A DNA stretch of 64,000 nucleotides from Bacillus sp. FJAT-14578 (GCF_000504165.1 NZ_AYSE01000007.1:310001-374000); one strand, 5' to 3'. Counted from the first letter of the stretch, positions 10,304 to 18,837 are shown. Program-made: numbers and translations. Notes: generated by a model not told the origin, from the sequence alone.

Positions 10304-11518
10304 ATGGATCCATTAGACGTTTTAACAAATTTAGAACAAGTCGTGCCATACTACCAAGCCATTTTTTCGGCTGATGCTCATCAAATCATTGGATATGAGG
10401 TATTAGCCCGATTTCAAACAGACGATGAAGTAGAAAGTCTTGGCCCGTTTTTTCATGATGATGCGATTCCGGATGAATACCGCATTGAAGTAGATCGAGT
10501 TGTATTGAGGAAGGCTTTGGAATATGTGATTTATGAAAATGACCCTGCCAGTCTTATTTTCATAAATCAAAATGCCAACTTGTTAATGAAAGATCACGGA
10601 GAATCACTTCTTGCCCTGCTTCACTCATTTGAAGAGAGGGGACTTTCCTTGACCCGGATTGTACTTGAAATTACGGAGCACGATTTTAATGGAGATATTG
10701 ACCAGCTTCATCATCTGCTTATGTATTATCGTACATACGGGATTAAAGTGGCTGTCGATAACATTGGCAAGGAGAGCAGTAATTTAGACCGTATTGGACT
10801 GCTTTCTCCAGATATTTTGAAAATCGATTTGCGTATTTTACGCCAAACAGCGATGACACAATCGTATCAGGATGTTCTCTATTCCTTGGCATTGCTCGCT
10901 CGTAAAATTGGAGCGACCCTTCTGTATGAAGATATAGAGGCTTCGTTTCAGCTTCAATATGCGTGGAGCCATGGCGGCCGTTATTTTCAAGGCTTTTATT
11001 TGCAAAAACCCGCACCGGCCTTTGCACCCAGTGACTTGTTGAAAGATAAGTTGAAAGAGCGCTTTCAAAGCTTTATTGCTCATGAAAAAAGAAAGCTTCT
11101 TGCACTTTATAACTTAGCTCAAAGTTTTCAAGTGCAATTACAGCAGCTTATACCAAAATGTAAAAAACTGAATTCCTATGATGAGATGATTAAATTGATC
11201 GCAGAGGAATTATCCAATGTATGTTTTCGTATATACATTTGTGATGAAAATGGTTTCCAACAATCCGCCAATATCATCCAAAAAGATCATCGTTGGACGT
11301 TTGAGCCCCAATATTTGAGTAAAAATTGGAGCTGGCGCCCTTATTTTCTCGAAAATATTCTTCGAATGAGCCATGAACAAAAAGGACTCCTGTCCGATCT
11401 TTACATTGACATTGAAACAGGAGAAAGCATTCGCACATTCTCTTATCCGCTTGACAGCCAGCACTATGTATTCATTGATTTATCGTATAACTTTTTATAT
11501 GAACGGGATGTTTTGTAA
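10304..11518 (+). CDS. ykuI: Degenerate EAL-domain protein YkuI
   Basis: A 404-residue cytosolic protein: EAL fold at about 15-250, then a YkuI-type PAS-like C-terminal domain to the end. The EAL motif reads YEVLARF, keeping the Glu, and EITEHD is kept, but the metal loop DDFGTG is replaced by VDNIGKESSN and EGVE by EDIE. B. subtilis YkuI binds c-di-GMP without clear turnover, and these changes fit a receptor rather than an enzyme. AAAGGTGG precedes the ATG. It follows fadH and precedes a family 1 repeat that probably ends its transcript. Confidence 0.9.
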   Translation: MDPLDVLTNLEQVVPYYQAIFSADAHQIIGYEVLARFQTDDEVESLGPFFHDDAIPDEYRIEVDRVVLRKALEYVIYENDPASLIFINQNANLLMKDHGESLLALLHSFEERGLSLTRIVLEITEHDFNGDIDQLHHLLMYYRTYGIKVAVDNIGKESSNLDRIGLLSPDILKIDLRILRQTAMTQSYQDVLYSLALLARKIGATLLYEDIEASFQLQYAWSHGGRYFQGFYLQKPAPAFAPSDLLKDKLKERFQSFIAHEKRKLLALYNLAQSFQVQLQQLIPKCKKLNSYDEMIKLIAEELSNVCFRIYICDENGFQQSANIIQKDHRWTFEPQYLSKNWSWRPYFLENILRMSHEQKGLLSDLYIDIETGESIRTFSYPLDSQHYVFIDLSYNFLYERDVL

Positions 11519-11565
11519 AGAAAAAGGATGATCACAGGCCATTAGAACAGATGAATAATGAAAAA

Positions 11566-11724
11566 GAGGATGACCGAAAAGGGCAAAATACGGCCCGTTT
11601 CGGTCATCCTCCTGAAAGGCCCCGTCATGAGTTCCCTGTAAAACCAAGGGATTATGTGACGGGGCCTTTCAGTAAAAATCAGTTTTTGTGATTTATTAGA
11701 GGCTTATGGGACAGCGCCTTTTTT
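11566..11724 (+). repeat. Family 1 repeat, full copy
   Basis: Hairpin 1 has 14-base arms GAGGATGACCGAAA and TTTCGGTCATCCTC; hairpin 2 (11614-11670) has arms GAAAGGCCCCGTCA and TGACGGGGCCTTTC; then AGTAAAAATCAG and the distal AGGCTTATGGGACAGCGCCT. It lies 48 bases after ykuI with hairpin 1 nearest the gene. Confidence 0.85.
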
Positions 11725-11847
11725 GTCATGTCCGGCTGTATGAACCATCTCCTATGGGGATAAAACACAAAATTTTGCCATTGTCCGAATATGAAAGCAG
11801 CAAGAACGGGAAAATAGAAAAAACGGTTGAAAGGAAGGAGAATACAT

Positions 11848-12081
11848 ATGAGCATGATGATGATTTTAAGTGTTCTCGTTTTTTTGGTTTCTGTTGTTGG
11901 GTTGATTTATACGTACGTGGTGATGAAAAATCAAAAATATTTACAAAGTGAAATGGACACGAAACTAAATGAACGAGTTCAATCCCATCCTTATATACGC
12001 AATCCCATCTTTATCGCTTATGTTTTCGGATTTTTGGCTTTCCTAGCCATTGTAGCGTATGTGGCAGCATTGTATTATTGA
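11848..12081 (+). CDS. Small two-helix membrane protein
   Basis: A 77-residue protein with two membrane segments: MILSVLVFLVSVVGLIYTYV near the N-terminus and IFIAYVFGFLAFLAIVAYVA near the C-terminus, joined by a polar stretch of about 30 residues rich in charge. Ribosome site AAGGAAGGAG is 7 bases before the ATG. It converges on the glutaredoxin-like gene and the two coding regions overlap by 7 bases. I recognise no function. Confidence 0.7.
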   Translation: MSMMMILSVLVFLVSVVGLIYTYVVMKNQKYLQSEMDTKLNERVQSHPYIRNPIFIAYVFGFLAFLAIVAYVAALYY

Positions 12082-12329
12082 TCCGCTTCGCCTTGGGACA
12101 ATCCAAGCAAACGTTCTAATGTTTTCAAATCAAAGCCAATCACAAGTTCTTCGTCCACTTTTACTGTGGGGGTGGAGTAGGCTTGGAATGTGTTAATCAT
12201 CCTGTCCCGTGCTTTAGCGTCTGTCGAAATATCGTACTCTACATACGAGATTTGGTAATGTTTTAGAAACTCTTTGACTACTTGGCACGGAGGACAAGCT
12301 GGCTGAGTATAGACTTCTACGTGTTTCAT
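12075..12329 (-). CDS. Glutaredoxin-like thiol protein
   Basis: An 84-residue thioredoxin-fold protein: VEVYTQPACPPCQVVKEFL gives a CPPC redox site at about residues 12-15, and the cis-proline motif STPTVKVDEE follows near 52. Small bacillary glutaredoxin-like proteins of this type probably act in thiol-disulfide exchange with bacillithiol or thioredoxin systems; the partner cannot be told here. The first ATG is preceded by AAAGGAG. It overlaps the convergent membrane-protein gene by 7 bases. Confidence 0.85.
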   Translation of the reverse strand: MKHVEVYTQPACPPCQVVKEFLKHYQISYVEYDISTDAKARDRMINTFQAYSTPTVKVDEELVIGFDLKTLERLLGLSQGEADQ

Positions 12330-12356
12330 GTTTTAAACTCCTTTATTCAATTTTTG

Positions 12357-12510
12357 ATGGTCTAGCTTTGCAAGCTATATCCTGCGGTAACTTGAAGAAC
12401 AGGACGTCGCGCCTTTCGTGTGACGGTTCCCTATGGATAAGAGCCATGGATGGTGAGGGTTACAAGGACGTCACGGTTTTCAGCTCGGGCGGGGCTTGCT
12501 CCGTTTTTCT
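12357..12510. repeat. Possible diverged palindromic repeat (family 4-like)
   Basis: The 440-base gap before ykuJ contains a GC-richer patch starting GGTCTAGCT and ending GCTCCGTTTTTCTTA, resembling the GTCTAGCT..CGCTTTTCTTA frame of the element at 22950-23072. Internally GTGACGGTT and GTCACGGTT recur, with imperfect pairing. The rest of the gap shows only AT-rich sequence. Confidence 0.35.
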
Positions 12511-12773
12511 TATTTACAGTATATCATGAAAAGCCTTAAGGGTAGGCTGGCGAAGTTTTTATGGCTGAAGGTAAAGCTCTAAAACAGTAAAAAAGAAAAT
12601 ATCTTGTGTTATAACGATAAAATGTGACAAAACCCTTGTATTTTTTGCCTCAGTACCATATAGTTGTGAATGTGTCTTTTATATATGAGAGAAGTAACGC
12701 GGATAGAAAGAAAATGTTAGTGAAACCTAAGCATAGGGATAATTACTATGCCATGGCTGAAAGGAGTATGGAT

Positions 12774-13010
12774 ATGTCACAGTTACAAGGCATTTTAACT
12801 CGTCTTATTAATCTCCGTGAACAAGCAAACGGCGGCGAAGTACCACAGCGCTTTTTTGAAGTGAATGGGCAGCGTATTTGCAGTGTAAAATATCATGCCA
12901 AAACGGAAACGTATGAGCTTGAGGTTTACCAAGACGGAGAAAAACCAAAATCTTACCAATTCGATAATATTGATATGATTGCAATTGAAATTTTCGAATT
13001 AATTAACTAA
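12774..13010 (+). CDS. ykuJ: YkuJ family protein
   Basis: A 78-residue conserved protein, nearly the length of B. subtilis YkuJ, starting MSQLQGILTRLINLREQ and ending NIDMIAIEIFELIN. The family has a known fold but no assigned function. ATG 12774 is chosen because AAAGGAG lies 7 bases upstream; a nearer ATG is too close and the longer upstream frame lacks a ribosome site. A hairpin with a T run (about 13010-13034) follows. The usual neighbour ykuK is missing. Confidence 0.87.
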   Translation: MSQLQGILTRLINLREQANGGEVPQRFFEVNGQRICSVKYHAKTETYELEVYQDGEKPKSYQFDNIDMIAIEIFELIN

Positions 13011-13137
13011 AGTCCTGTGTCTTCATAGGGCTTTTTTTATATTTATTTTTTAGGCTATGTTAAAGTTAAGTGTTCTAGCCTTTTGCGGAAACGTCGAAAC
13101 ATGTAAGTTTCCTTATGAAAATGTCGTTCTCCTTTTG

Positions 13138-13166
13138 TTGACACTATCTATAAAAGAACCTAGACT
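13138..13166 (+). promoter_or_regulatory. Putative sigma-A promoter
   Basis: TTGACA at 13138, a 17-base spacer, and TAGACT at 13161. It lies 49 bases before the small gene at 13215. Confidence 0.5.
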
Positions 13167-13214
13167 AGAAGTAAGACATTTAAGTGTTCTTGAGTGAAGC
13201 GGGGGATCAAGTAA

Positions 13215-13406
13215 ATGGATAATAACAGTTCAGCCATGCTTTCTATAGAGGAAGCACAACTCTTATTGGATTTACTGTTTGAGCAGGAATACGCGTTAGA
13301 AGTGGTCAGCAGTCATATGTACGATATTGAAACAGGTTTGAAATCTGTAGATTCACAGAAGTATCAACAAATAGCTTCACTATATAGTCGCCTTAGAGAA
13401 TTTTAA
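13215..13406 (+). CDS. Small conserved hypothetical protein
   Basis: A 63-residue acidic, probably helical soluble protein (SIEEAQLLLDLLFEQEYALEVV), with no membrane segment or motif I know. A purine-rich GCGGGGGATCAAG precedes the ATG, a moderate ribosome site. Its place between ykuJ and ykuL corresponds to ykzF in B. subtilis, but I cannot confirm homology. A hairpin (AAGCTATT/AATAGCTT, about 13428-13452) with a T-rich tail follows. Confidence 0.6.
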   Translation: MDNNSSAMLSIEEAQLLLDLLFEQEYALEVVSSHMYDIETGLKSVDSQKYQQIASLYSRLREF

Positions 13407-13555
13407 AGAGGATACATAATGCGGCAAGCTATTTACTTGAGTAATAGCTTGTTTTATTTTCGTTTAAACCTCAGCAAATAAGGGAAATAGTAAGAGGCGC
13501 CTAAGAAACTTGAGCATGCGGAAACAACTTTAAAAGATTTTTGTATACTATATAA

Positions 13556-13571
13556 TTGATAACGCTTACAT
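13556..13571 (+). promoter_or_regulatory. cre-like site upstream of darB
   Basis: TTGATAACGCTTACAT matches the CcpA catabolite-responsive consensus WTGNAANCGNWWNCAW with one mismatch and directly follows a TATAAT at 13551. The 17-mer AACGCTTACATTTTGAG here is repeated exactly at the SR1 promoter (40292-40308). Confidence 0.45.
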
Positions 13572-13626
13572 TTTGAGCCGTTTAATAAGCGTCAAAACAA
13601 AGTGTTGAGTGCATGATGATGCTAAC

Positions 13627-13678
13627 ATAAAATAACCCTTCCATCGATGAAGGTTACTGCCCGTTAGAATCGGGTAAA
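13627..13678 (+). repeat. Family 2 repeat, short remnant
   Basis: Begins ATAAAATAACCCTTCCATC and ends TACTGCCCGTTAGAATCGGGTAAA, so both family 2 ends are present with nearly everything between deleted. It lies in the darB leader, 55 bases before the start codon. Confidence 0.6.
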
Positions 13679-13732
13679 TTAATTTATCCCAGTTCCGAGA
13701 AATAAGCAAAAGAGAATCGAGGGGAAGCCGCA

Positions 13733-14185
13733 ATGGTTAGTATTTACAGCAGGGCGTTTTCTGCAGCGTCCATTGAAGATTTGTTGATTTCGTCCGAGAA
13801 AGTGGCGCATGTTCAAATAGGAAATAGTTTGGAGCACGCTCTTCTCGTGTTAACAAAGACTGGTTATACAGCTGTTCCAGTGTTGGATCCAACATTTAAA
13901 TTGCAAGGCTTAATCAGCACAACGATGATTTTGGACTCAATCCTGGGACTGGAGCGTGTAGAGTTTGAACGTCTTGAACATATGAAAGTGGAAGAAGTGA
14001 TGAATAAGGAAATTCCTCGTCTGCATTTTCAAGACAATGTATATAAAGGCTTGAACTTGATGATTAACCATCCCTTTGTTTGTGTAGAAAATGAAGAGCA
14101 CGTATTTGAGGGAATTTTGACCCGGCGGGCATTTTTACAACAAATAAATCAACAGTTAAAAATTCAGGCGAAAGAAAAAAAATAA
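13733..14185 (+). CDS. darB: c-di-AMP-binding CBS protein DarB/CbpB (YkuL)
   Basis: A 150-residue protein made of two CBS domains: about 20-75 (KVAHVQIGNSLEHALLVLTKTGYTAVPVLD) and about 85-140 (VEEVMNKEIPRLHFQDNVYKGLNLMINHPFVCVEN). In B. subtilis, DarB without c-di-AMP binds Rel to raise (p)ppGpp synthesis and binds pyruvate carboxylase to activate it, linking potassium and c-di-AMP to metabolism. Position ahead of ccpC matches ykuL-ykuM. GAGGGGAAG precedes the ATG by about 8 bases. The leader holds a cre-like site and a family 2 remnant; a family 1 hairpin follows. Confidence 0.9.
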   Translation: MVSIYSRAFSAASIEDLLISSEKVAHVQIGNSLEHALLVLTKTGYTAVPVLDPTFKLQGLISTTMILDSILGLERVEFERLEHMKVEEVMNKEIPRLHFQDNVYKGLNLMINHPFVCVENEEHVFEGILTRRAFLQQINQQLKIQAKEKK

Positions 14186-14237
14186 AGCCGGACTTTATTC
14201 GGTGGGTGTTACTGGCTGTTGGAACGGGAGAAATCGC

Positions 14238-14282
14238 GAGGATGACTCGAGAGGTTATGTTTATACCTTTTGTGTCATCCTC
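14238..14282 (+). repeat. Family 1 solo hairpin after darB
   Basis: GAGGATGAC..GTCATCCTC arms with AGAGGTTAT/TTATACCTTTT between match hairpin 1 of family 1, especially the copy at 39094-39140. A TCGTTTTT tail follows, so it may act as the darB terminator. Hairpin 2 is absent. Confidence 0.6.
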
Positions 14283-14427
14283 GTTTTTATTTAGCATGCC
14301 TGACAAAACACCTCAAGTGCGAAGCGATAGACAAGAGAGGTTCATTTCTATGGAAAAAAGCATTATAATGAACAACAGGAGTTTTAAAGAAGTTTGATAA
14401 GAAAACCTTATAGGAGAGAACGGGTTT

Positions 14428-15309
14428 ATGCAGCTTATTGAATGTAAAATGCTCGCCGTTTTGGCGGAGGAGTTAAATATGAGAAAAGCGGCGGAACGTT
14501 TATTCGTCTCCCAGCCAGCTTTATCGCAGCGTTTACAGACAATTGAAAAAGGGTGGAACACACAAATTTTTGTGCGCTCACAGAAGGGGTTGTCGTTAAC
14601 GCCATCAGGTGAAAGGATTATTCAATTTGCCAAAGAAGTGGTCGAAAAAGAAGAGAAAGTAAGGGAAGAACTGGAGGCGCTGGAGACCGAGGTATACGGT
14701 ACATTAAAGCTCGCGGTTGCTTCTATCATTGGCCAGCACTGGCTTCCGCGTGTGCTAAAACAATTTGTGAAGAAATATCCTCGCGCTAAAATCTCTCTCG
14801 TAACAGGTTGGAGCAGCGAGATGGTAAATTATTTGTATGAGGATGAGGTCCACCTTGGCATCATTCGGGGAAACCCAGACTGGAAGGGAATTAAGGAGCA
14901 TATCTTAACGGATACTCTATACTTGGTGGACACCGAAATCGAACGTGTCGAAGATGTGCTGCAAAGTGAAAAGCCTTTTATTCAATTCAAGAGCGATTCC
15001 ACTTATTATCAAGAAATACAGGATTGGTGGCACCGTCAATTTCAAACAACTCCAACAAGAACAATCGTAGTTGATCAGATTGAAACGTGTAAACAAATGG
15101 CCTTAAATGGGATTGGATTTGCAATCCTACCATCCATTGCTTTAACAGAACATGACCAGGGGGTGTATAAAATCCCGTTGCTGGATGAACATCAACATCC
15201 AATTTCCAGGGATACATGGCTCATTGGATATGAATCGGCTTTTCAATTAAAGCAGGTGAAAGCGTTTTTAGAGGTAGTAAAGGAGTTTGGAACAGAAGAA
15301 CTTGTATGA
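14428..15309 (+). CDS. ccpC: LysR-family regulator CcpC
   Basis: A 293-residue LysR-type regulator. The N-terminal winged helix-turn-helix MRKAAERLFVSQPALSQRLQ is followed by a periplasmic-binding-like effector domain. In B. subtilis, CcpC (YkuM) represses citrate synthase and aconitase genes and responds to citrate; the position after darB/ykuL supports that identity. GGAG precedes the ATG by about 12 bases. A TATAAT about 70 bases upstream with a TTCATT -35 at 17-base spacing is a possible promoter. The flavodoxin genes that follow ykuM in B. subtilis are missing here. Confidence 0.87.
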   Translation: MQLIECKMLAVLAEELNMRKAAERLFVSQPALSQRLQTIEKGWNTQIFVRSQKGLSLTPSGERIIQFAKEVVEKEEKVREELEALETEVYGTLKLAVASIIGQHWLPRVLKQFVKKYPRAKISLVTGWSSEMVNYLYEDEVHLGIIRGNPDWKGIKEHILTDTLYLVDTEIERVEDVLQSEKPFIQFKSDSTYYQEIQDWWHRQFQTTPTRTIVVDQIETCKQMALNGIGFAILPSIALTEHDQGVYKIPLLDEHQHPISRDTWLIGYESAFQLKQVKAFLEVVKEFGTEELV

Positions 15310-15383
15310 TGATGCTTGTCATGGAGAATACATTTTGATACATTAAAGGAATAGAATGTAGGAATCAAAGGAGGATATACATA

Positions 15384-16094
15384 ATGAAAATGATGGATGC
15401 TAATGAAATTATTTCATTTATTCAAAACAGCGTGAAAAAAACCCCTGTAAAAGTATATGTGAAAGGACAATTGGAAGGGATTGATTTCGGTGCGGAATCA
15501 AAAACTTTCATCACAGGAAACACAGGGATTGTATTCGGTGAATGGACTGATATTCAATCAGCTCTTCAAGCAAATGAAGGGAAAATCGAAGACTATGTGG
15601 TAGAAAATGACCGCCGCAATTCAGCCATTCCTTTATTGGATATGAAAGGAATCAAAGCACGCATTGAACCAGGAGCTATTATTCGTGACCAAGTAGAAAT
15701 CGGTGATAATGCCGTTATCATGATGGGTGCTTCCATTAATATCGGTGCCGTGATTGGTGAAGGTACGATGATCGACATGAACGTTGTTCTTGGCGGTCGT
15801 GCAACAGTAGGGAAAAACTGCCACATTGGTGCAGGATCCGTGTTGGCAGGGGTAATCGAGCCTCCTTCAGCTAAACCGGTTGTAGTGGAAGATGATGTTG
15901 TTATCGGTGCCAATGCCGTAGTATTAGAGGGTGTAACAGTAGGTAAAGGCGCAGTTGTAGCAGCAGGTGCTATCGTAATTGACGATGTAGCTCCGTACAC
16001 AGTGGTAGCAGGTACGCCAGCTCGCGTCATTAAAGAAATCGATGAAAAAACGAAAGCGAAAACAGAAATCAAGCAAGAGCTTCGCCAGCTCTAA
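15384..16094 (+). CDS. dapH: Tetrahydrodipicolinate N-acetyltransferase
   Basis: Acetylates tetrahydrodipicolinate with acetyl-CoA, entering the acetylase branch of lysine and meso-diaminopimelate synthesis (cell wall and spore cortex). At 236 residues it matches DapH. Residues about 85-200 are left-handed beta-helix hexapeptide repeats ([24 protein letters not shown]..). AAAGGAGG lies just upstream of ATG 15384. The next enzyme, dapL, follows across a structured spacer containing a terminator-like hairpin. Confidence 0.94.
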   Translation: MKMMDANEIISFIQNSVKKTPVKVYVKGQLEGIDFGAESKTFITGNTGIVFGEWTDIQSALQANEGKIEDYVVENDRRNSAIPLLDMKGIKARIEPGAIIRDQVEIGDNAVIMMGASINIGAVIGEGTMIDMNVVLGGRATVGKNCHIGAGSVLAGVIEPPSAKPVVVEDDVVIGANAVVLEGVTVGKGAVVAAGAIVIDDVAPYTVVAGTPARVIKEIDEKTKAKTEIKQELRQL

Positions 16095-16130
16095 AAATTT
16101 GGCGGATAAAAACATCCGCCAAATTTTTTA
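16093..16130 (+). terminator. Strong hairpin after dapH
   Basis: Perfect 15-base arms AAAAATTTGGCGGAT and ATCCGCCAAATTTTT with a 6-base loop and a T run. It starts in the dapH stop codon and should reduce read-through into dapL. Confidence 0.8.
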
Positions 16131-16134
16131 GAGT

Positions 16135-16254
16135 GGAGTTGCCCTATGCATATTACGGAGTTGAAAACCATTTATGCAGTGTAAAGGGCAACTCCTGCAA
16201 AGAAAATAAACAAGTATTTATAAAGCCCTGCTATAATGCAGGGCTTTATAAATA
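16135..16254 (+). promoter_or_regulatory. Structured leader between dapH and dapL
   Basis: An 11-base inverted repeat GGAGTTGCCCT (16135-16145) and AGGGCAACTCC (16185-16195) is followed by a perfect 17-base palindrome (16215-16231 with 16238-16254; arm core TAAAGCCCTGC) whose six-base loop is TATAAT. It ends 29 bases before dapL. No T run follows the second hairpin, so it is not a standard terminator. Function unknown; no riboswitch class recognised. Confidence 0.5.
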
Positions 16255-16283
16255 TAAAATAACATATAAGGAGGAAGCGGAAG

Positions 16284-17414
16284 ATGGAGGAGTTGCATCC
16301 GTTTGTGGCCGTTCGCCGGGAACTGCATAAAATTCCCGAGCTTGGATTTCAGGAGTTTAAAACACAGCGCTTTTTATTAAATTATCTTGAAACATTGCCA
16401 CAGGAGCGTTTAAGTATTAAAACGTGGAAAACAGGTATTTTTGTTAGAGTGCACGGGACGAATCCGAGGAAGCTCATTGGCTATCGCGCGGATATTGATG
16501 GGCTTCCGATTACAGAGGAAACAGATTATACATTTCAATCGGAGCATGAGGGTCTTATGCATGCATGCGGGCACGATGTCCATATGAGCATTGCCTTAGG
16601 GGTGCTGACGCATTTTGTACATAATCCTGTGAACGATGATTTATTATTTGTTTTCCAACCTGCCGAAGAAGGACCAGGAGGAGCAGAGCCGATGTTGGCG
16701 AGCGATATCATGAAGGAATGGAAACCCGATATGATTACGGCATTGCATATTGCTCCGGAATATCCGGTTGGGACCATTGCGGTACGAGAAGGACTATTAT
16801 TTGCGAATACTTCGGAGTTGTTCATTGATTTGAAAGGAAAAGGAGGACATGCGGCTTATCCGCATACGACAAATGATATGGTCGTTGCGGCATGTTCGCT
16901 TGTGAATCAATTGCAAACGGTCGTTTCGCGAAACATAGATCCGCTTGACAGTGCGGTGATTACCATTGGGAAAATTACAGGTGGTACTGTGCAAAATATT
17001 ATTGCTGAACGTGCAAGGCTAGAGGGGACGATTCGAACTTTATCGCCCGAATCGATGGGACGTGTCAAAGAAAGAATCGAAGCGCTTGTAAAAGGTGTTG
17101 AAGTGGGGTATCAATGCGAAGCCCATATTGATTATGGATGTATGTACCATCAAGTATACAATCATCATGAAATTACTCGAGAGTTTATGGAATTCGTTGA
17201 AAATGAAACGGAGATAAAGGTCATTGAGTGCAAAGAAGCAATGACGGGTGAGGATTTCGGTTACATGCTAAAAGAAATTCCAGGTTTCATGTTTTGGCTG
17301 GGTGTTCAGTCTCCATATGGACTTCACCATGCAAAGCTGCAGCCCGATGAGCAAGCAATCGAAACCGCAATTGCCCTATTAAGTAAATATTTTACAAAGA
17401 AAGCGACCGAATAA
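16284..17414 (+). CDS. dapL: N-acetyldiaminopimelate deacetylase
   Basis: An M20-family metallohydrolase of 376 residues that removes acetyl from N-acetyl-LL-diaminopimelate, the step after DapH and transamination. Motifs: [27 protein letters not shown] (metal ligands), [14 protein letters not shown], and GEDFGYML near the C-terminus, with the dimerisation lid between. AAGGAGG precedes the ATG. In B. subtilis this is ykuR, directly after dapH/ykuQ. The structured spacer upstream may allow separate expression. Confidence 0.92.
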   Translation: MEELHPFVAVRRELHKIPELGFQEFKTQRFLLNYLETLPQERLSIKTWKTGIFVRVHGTNPRKLIGYRADIDGLPITEETDYTFQSEHEGLMHACGHDVHMSIALGVLTHFVHNPVNDDLLFVFQPAEEGPGGAEPMLASDIMKEWKPDMITALHIAPEYPVGTIAVREGLLFANTSELFIDLKGKGGHAAYPHTTNDMVVAACSLVNQLQTVVSRNIDPLDSAVITIGKITGGTVQNIIAERARLEGTIRTLSPESMGRVKERIEALVKGVEVGYQCEAHIDYGCMYHQVYNHHEITREFMEFVENETEIKVIECKEAMTGEDFGYMLKEIPGFMFWLGVQSPYGLHHAKLQPDEQAIETAIALLSKYFTKKATE

Positions 17415-17471
17415 CTGGTATAATTCACCTTTTCCTCGGACACATTAAAAGAGTGAGGAGGTGGATAAATT

Positions 17472-17714
17472 ATGGCAAAAATCGGTGTTGAACAAAGTTT
17501 AACAGATGTACAGCAAGCACTTCAGGAAAAAGGGTATGAAATTGTGCAGCTTCGTCAAGAAAGCGATGCACAAGGGTGTGACTGCTGCGTCGTAACAGGT
17601 CAGGACAATAACATCATGGGCATTTCGAATGTAGTAACAGCAGGTTCTGTTATTGAAGCAAGCGGTATGACGGCTGAAGAAGTATGTCAGCAAGTCGAAA
17701 GTAAGCTTCAATAA
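17472..17714 (+). CDS. ykuS: UPF0180 family protein YkuS
   Basis: An 80-residue protein with [27 protein letters not shown] and the cysteine pair [17 protein letters not shown] typical of UPF0180. Function unknown. GAGGAGG lies about 7 bases before the ATG. It follows dapL by 57 bases, as in B. subtilis, and may share its transcript; a strong terminator follows. Confidence 0.88.
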   Translation: MAKIGVEQSLTDVQQALQEKGYEIVQLRQESDAQGCDCCVVTGQDNNIMGISNVVTAGSVIEASGMTAEEVCQQVESKLQ

Positions 17715-17752
17715 TATTGATGCTGAAAGCCGCATGAGGTTTTTGGCTACAT

Positions 17753-17800
17753 AAAAAAAGCGTCATGGGAGCATAGTAGTATGTTCCATGACGCTTTTTT
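17753..17800 (+). terminator. Rho-independent terminator after ykuS
   Basis: AAAAAAAGCGTCATGG and CCATGACGCTTTTTT arms with a 15-17-base loop; A and T runs on both sides. Confidence 0.85.
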
Positions 17801-17890
17801 GCACATCACTATTCAACATAAACTCTTCTTTTCAAAAAATGTTCCTTTAAAGAGCACATTAGTTTATTCCCTTTTTTGGACATGTTAAAC

Positions 17891-17981
17891 TATAAAGGAA
17901 ACTTCCTTCAGTGAGGGTTTTCTTTTATCCCCACTTACATTTCTCCAATGGGAGGCTTATTGCCCGTTAATACGGGATAAA
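17891..17981 (+). repeat. Family 2 repeat, short form
   Basis: A 91-base element from TATAAAGGAAACTTCC to TTGCCCGTTAATACGGGATAAA. It keeps both ends and the TTATCCCC-ACTTA..GGGAGG part but lacks the GC-rich CAGAC/GTCTG core. It lies in the ykuS-ykuU gap. Confidence 0.75.
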
Positions 17982-18122
17982 TGGAAGAAAATTTGATTCT
18001 ATTAATTGTAAGGATTCTTCACACTTTTCGTTTAATCCTATGCCGTTATGGGCATAACATCTATGTAAGCATCCCAACTGTATATAGATACAAATATGCG
18101 GGTTTGAGATTTATTTAAATTA

Positions 18123-18218
18123 ATTCTCATTTAACATTGACTAAAAATACTGATTCAATTATAATCGTAATTGTGAATAGGAAATGCAAATGAGAATTCA
18201 CACTACATATTCTCATTT
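18123..18218 (+). promoter_or_regulatory. Three ATTCTCATTT operator-like sites at ykuU
   Basis: ATTCTCATTT occurs at 18123-18132 and 18209-18218, and its complement AAATGAGAAT at 18188-18197, the last two forming a perfect inverted repeat with an 11-base gap. They flank the promoter. TGAGAAT resembles the TGATAAT half-site of Fur/PerR boxes, but the 7-1-7 spacing of Fur is not met. The regulator is not established. Confidence 0.5.
18137..18165 (+). promoter_or_regulatory. Sigma-A promoter of ykuU
   Basis: TTGACT at 18137-18142, a 17-base spacer and a perfect TATAAT at 18160-18165, 80 bases before the start codon. Confidence 0.8.
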
Positions 18219-18244
18219 GAAAAATGATTTGGAGGGATTTAACT

Positions 18245-18787
18245 ATGCCAGAACGTATGGTAGGTAAACAAGCTCCACGCTTTGAAATGGATGCTGTATT
18301 AGCAAACAAAGAATTCGGTAAAGTAAGCTTAGAAGAAAACATGAAGAACGGTAAATGGACTGTGCTATTCTTCTATCCAATGGACTTCACTTTTGTATGT
18401 CCAACAGAAATCACAGCATTATCCGATCGTTATGATGAGTTCGAAGATTTAGATGCTGAAGTAATTGGTGTATCTACAGATACTATCCATACACACTTAG
18501 CTTGGATCAAAACTGACCGTAAGGAAAACGGTTTAGGCGATCTTAAATACCCATTAGCAGCTGATACAAACCATGTTGTTTCTCGCGAATATGGTGTATT
18601 AATTGAAGAAGAAGGTATTGCTCTTCGCGGTTTATTCATCATCAGTCCAGATGGTGAATTAATGTACTCTGTTGTTAACCATAACAACATTGGCCGTGAT
18701 GTAGATGAAACTTTGCGTGTTCTTCAAGCGTTGCAAACTGGCGGCTTATGCCCGGCTAACTGGAAACCAGGTCAAGCTACTTTATAA
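18245..18787 (+). CDS. ykuU: 2-Cys peroxiredoxin YkuU
   Basis: A 180-residue thiol peroxidase that reduces hydrogen peroxide and organic peroxides. Peroxidatic Cys in MDFTFVCPTEIT near residue 52, resolving Cys in GGLCPANW near the C-terminus. ATG 18245 is used because GGAGGG precedes it by 8 bases; an upstream ATG would put the ribosome site inside the coding region. It has a strong promoter with operator-like repeats and ends at a terminator. The next gene, ykuV, is its thioredoxin-like neighbour and perhaps reducing partner. Confidence 0.94.
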   Translation: MPERMVGKQAPRFEMDAVLANKEFGKVSLEENMKNGKWTVLFFYPMDFTFVCPTEITALSDRYDEFEDLDAEVIGVSTDTIHTHLAWIKTDRKENGLGDLKYPLAADTNHVVSREYGVLIEEEGIALRGLFIISPDGELMYSVVNHNNIGRDVDETLRVLQALQTGGLCPANWKPGQATL

Positions 18788-18803
18788 TTTTTCGGCTTGA
18801 ATT

Positions 18804-18837
18804 AAAAAGGTCTAACATCTTTGTTAGACCTTTTTTT
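18804..18837 (+). terminator. Terminator after ykuU
   Basis: Arms AAAAGGTCTAACA and TGTTAGACCTTTT (imperfect at the loop) followed by a seven-T run. Confidence 0.85.

Noticed and set aside
14206-14397. Open frame of 63 codons after darB
   Set aside because: It runs through the family 1 solo hairpin, has no ribosome site and no plausible protein character.
15593-16072. Long open frame opposite dapH
   Set aside because: A shadow of the hexapeptide-repeat coding sequence on the other strand; low-complexity Thr/Pro product without a ribosome site.
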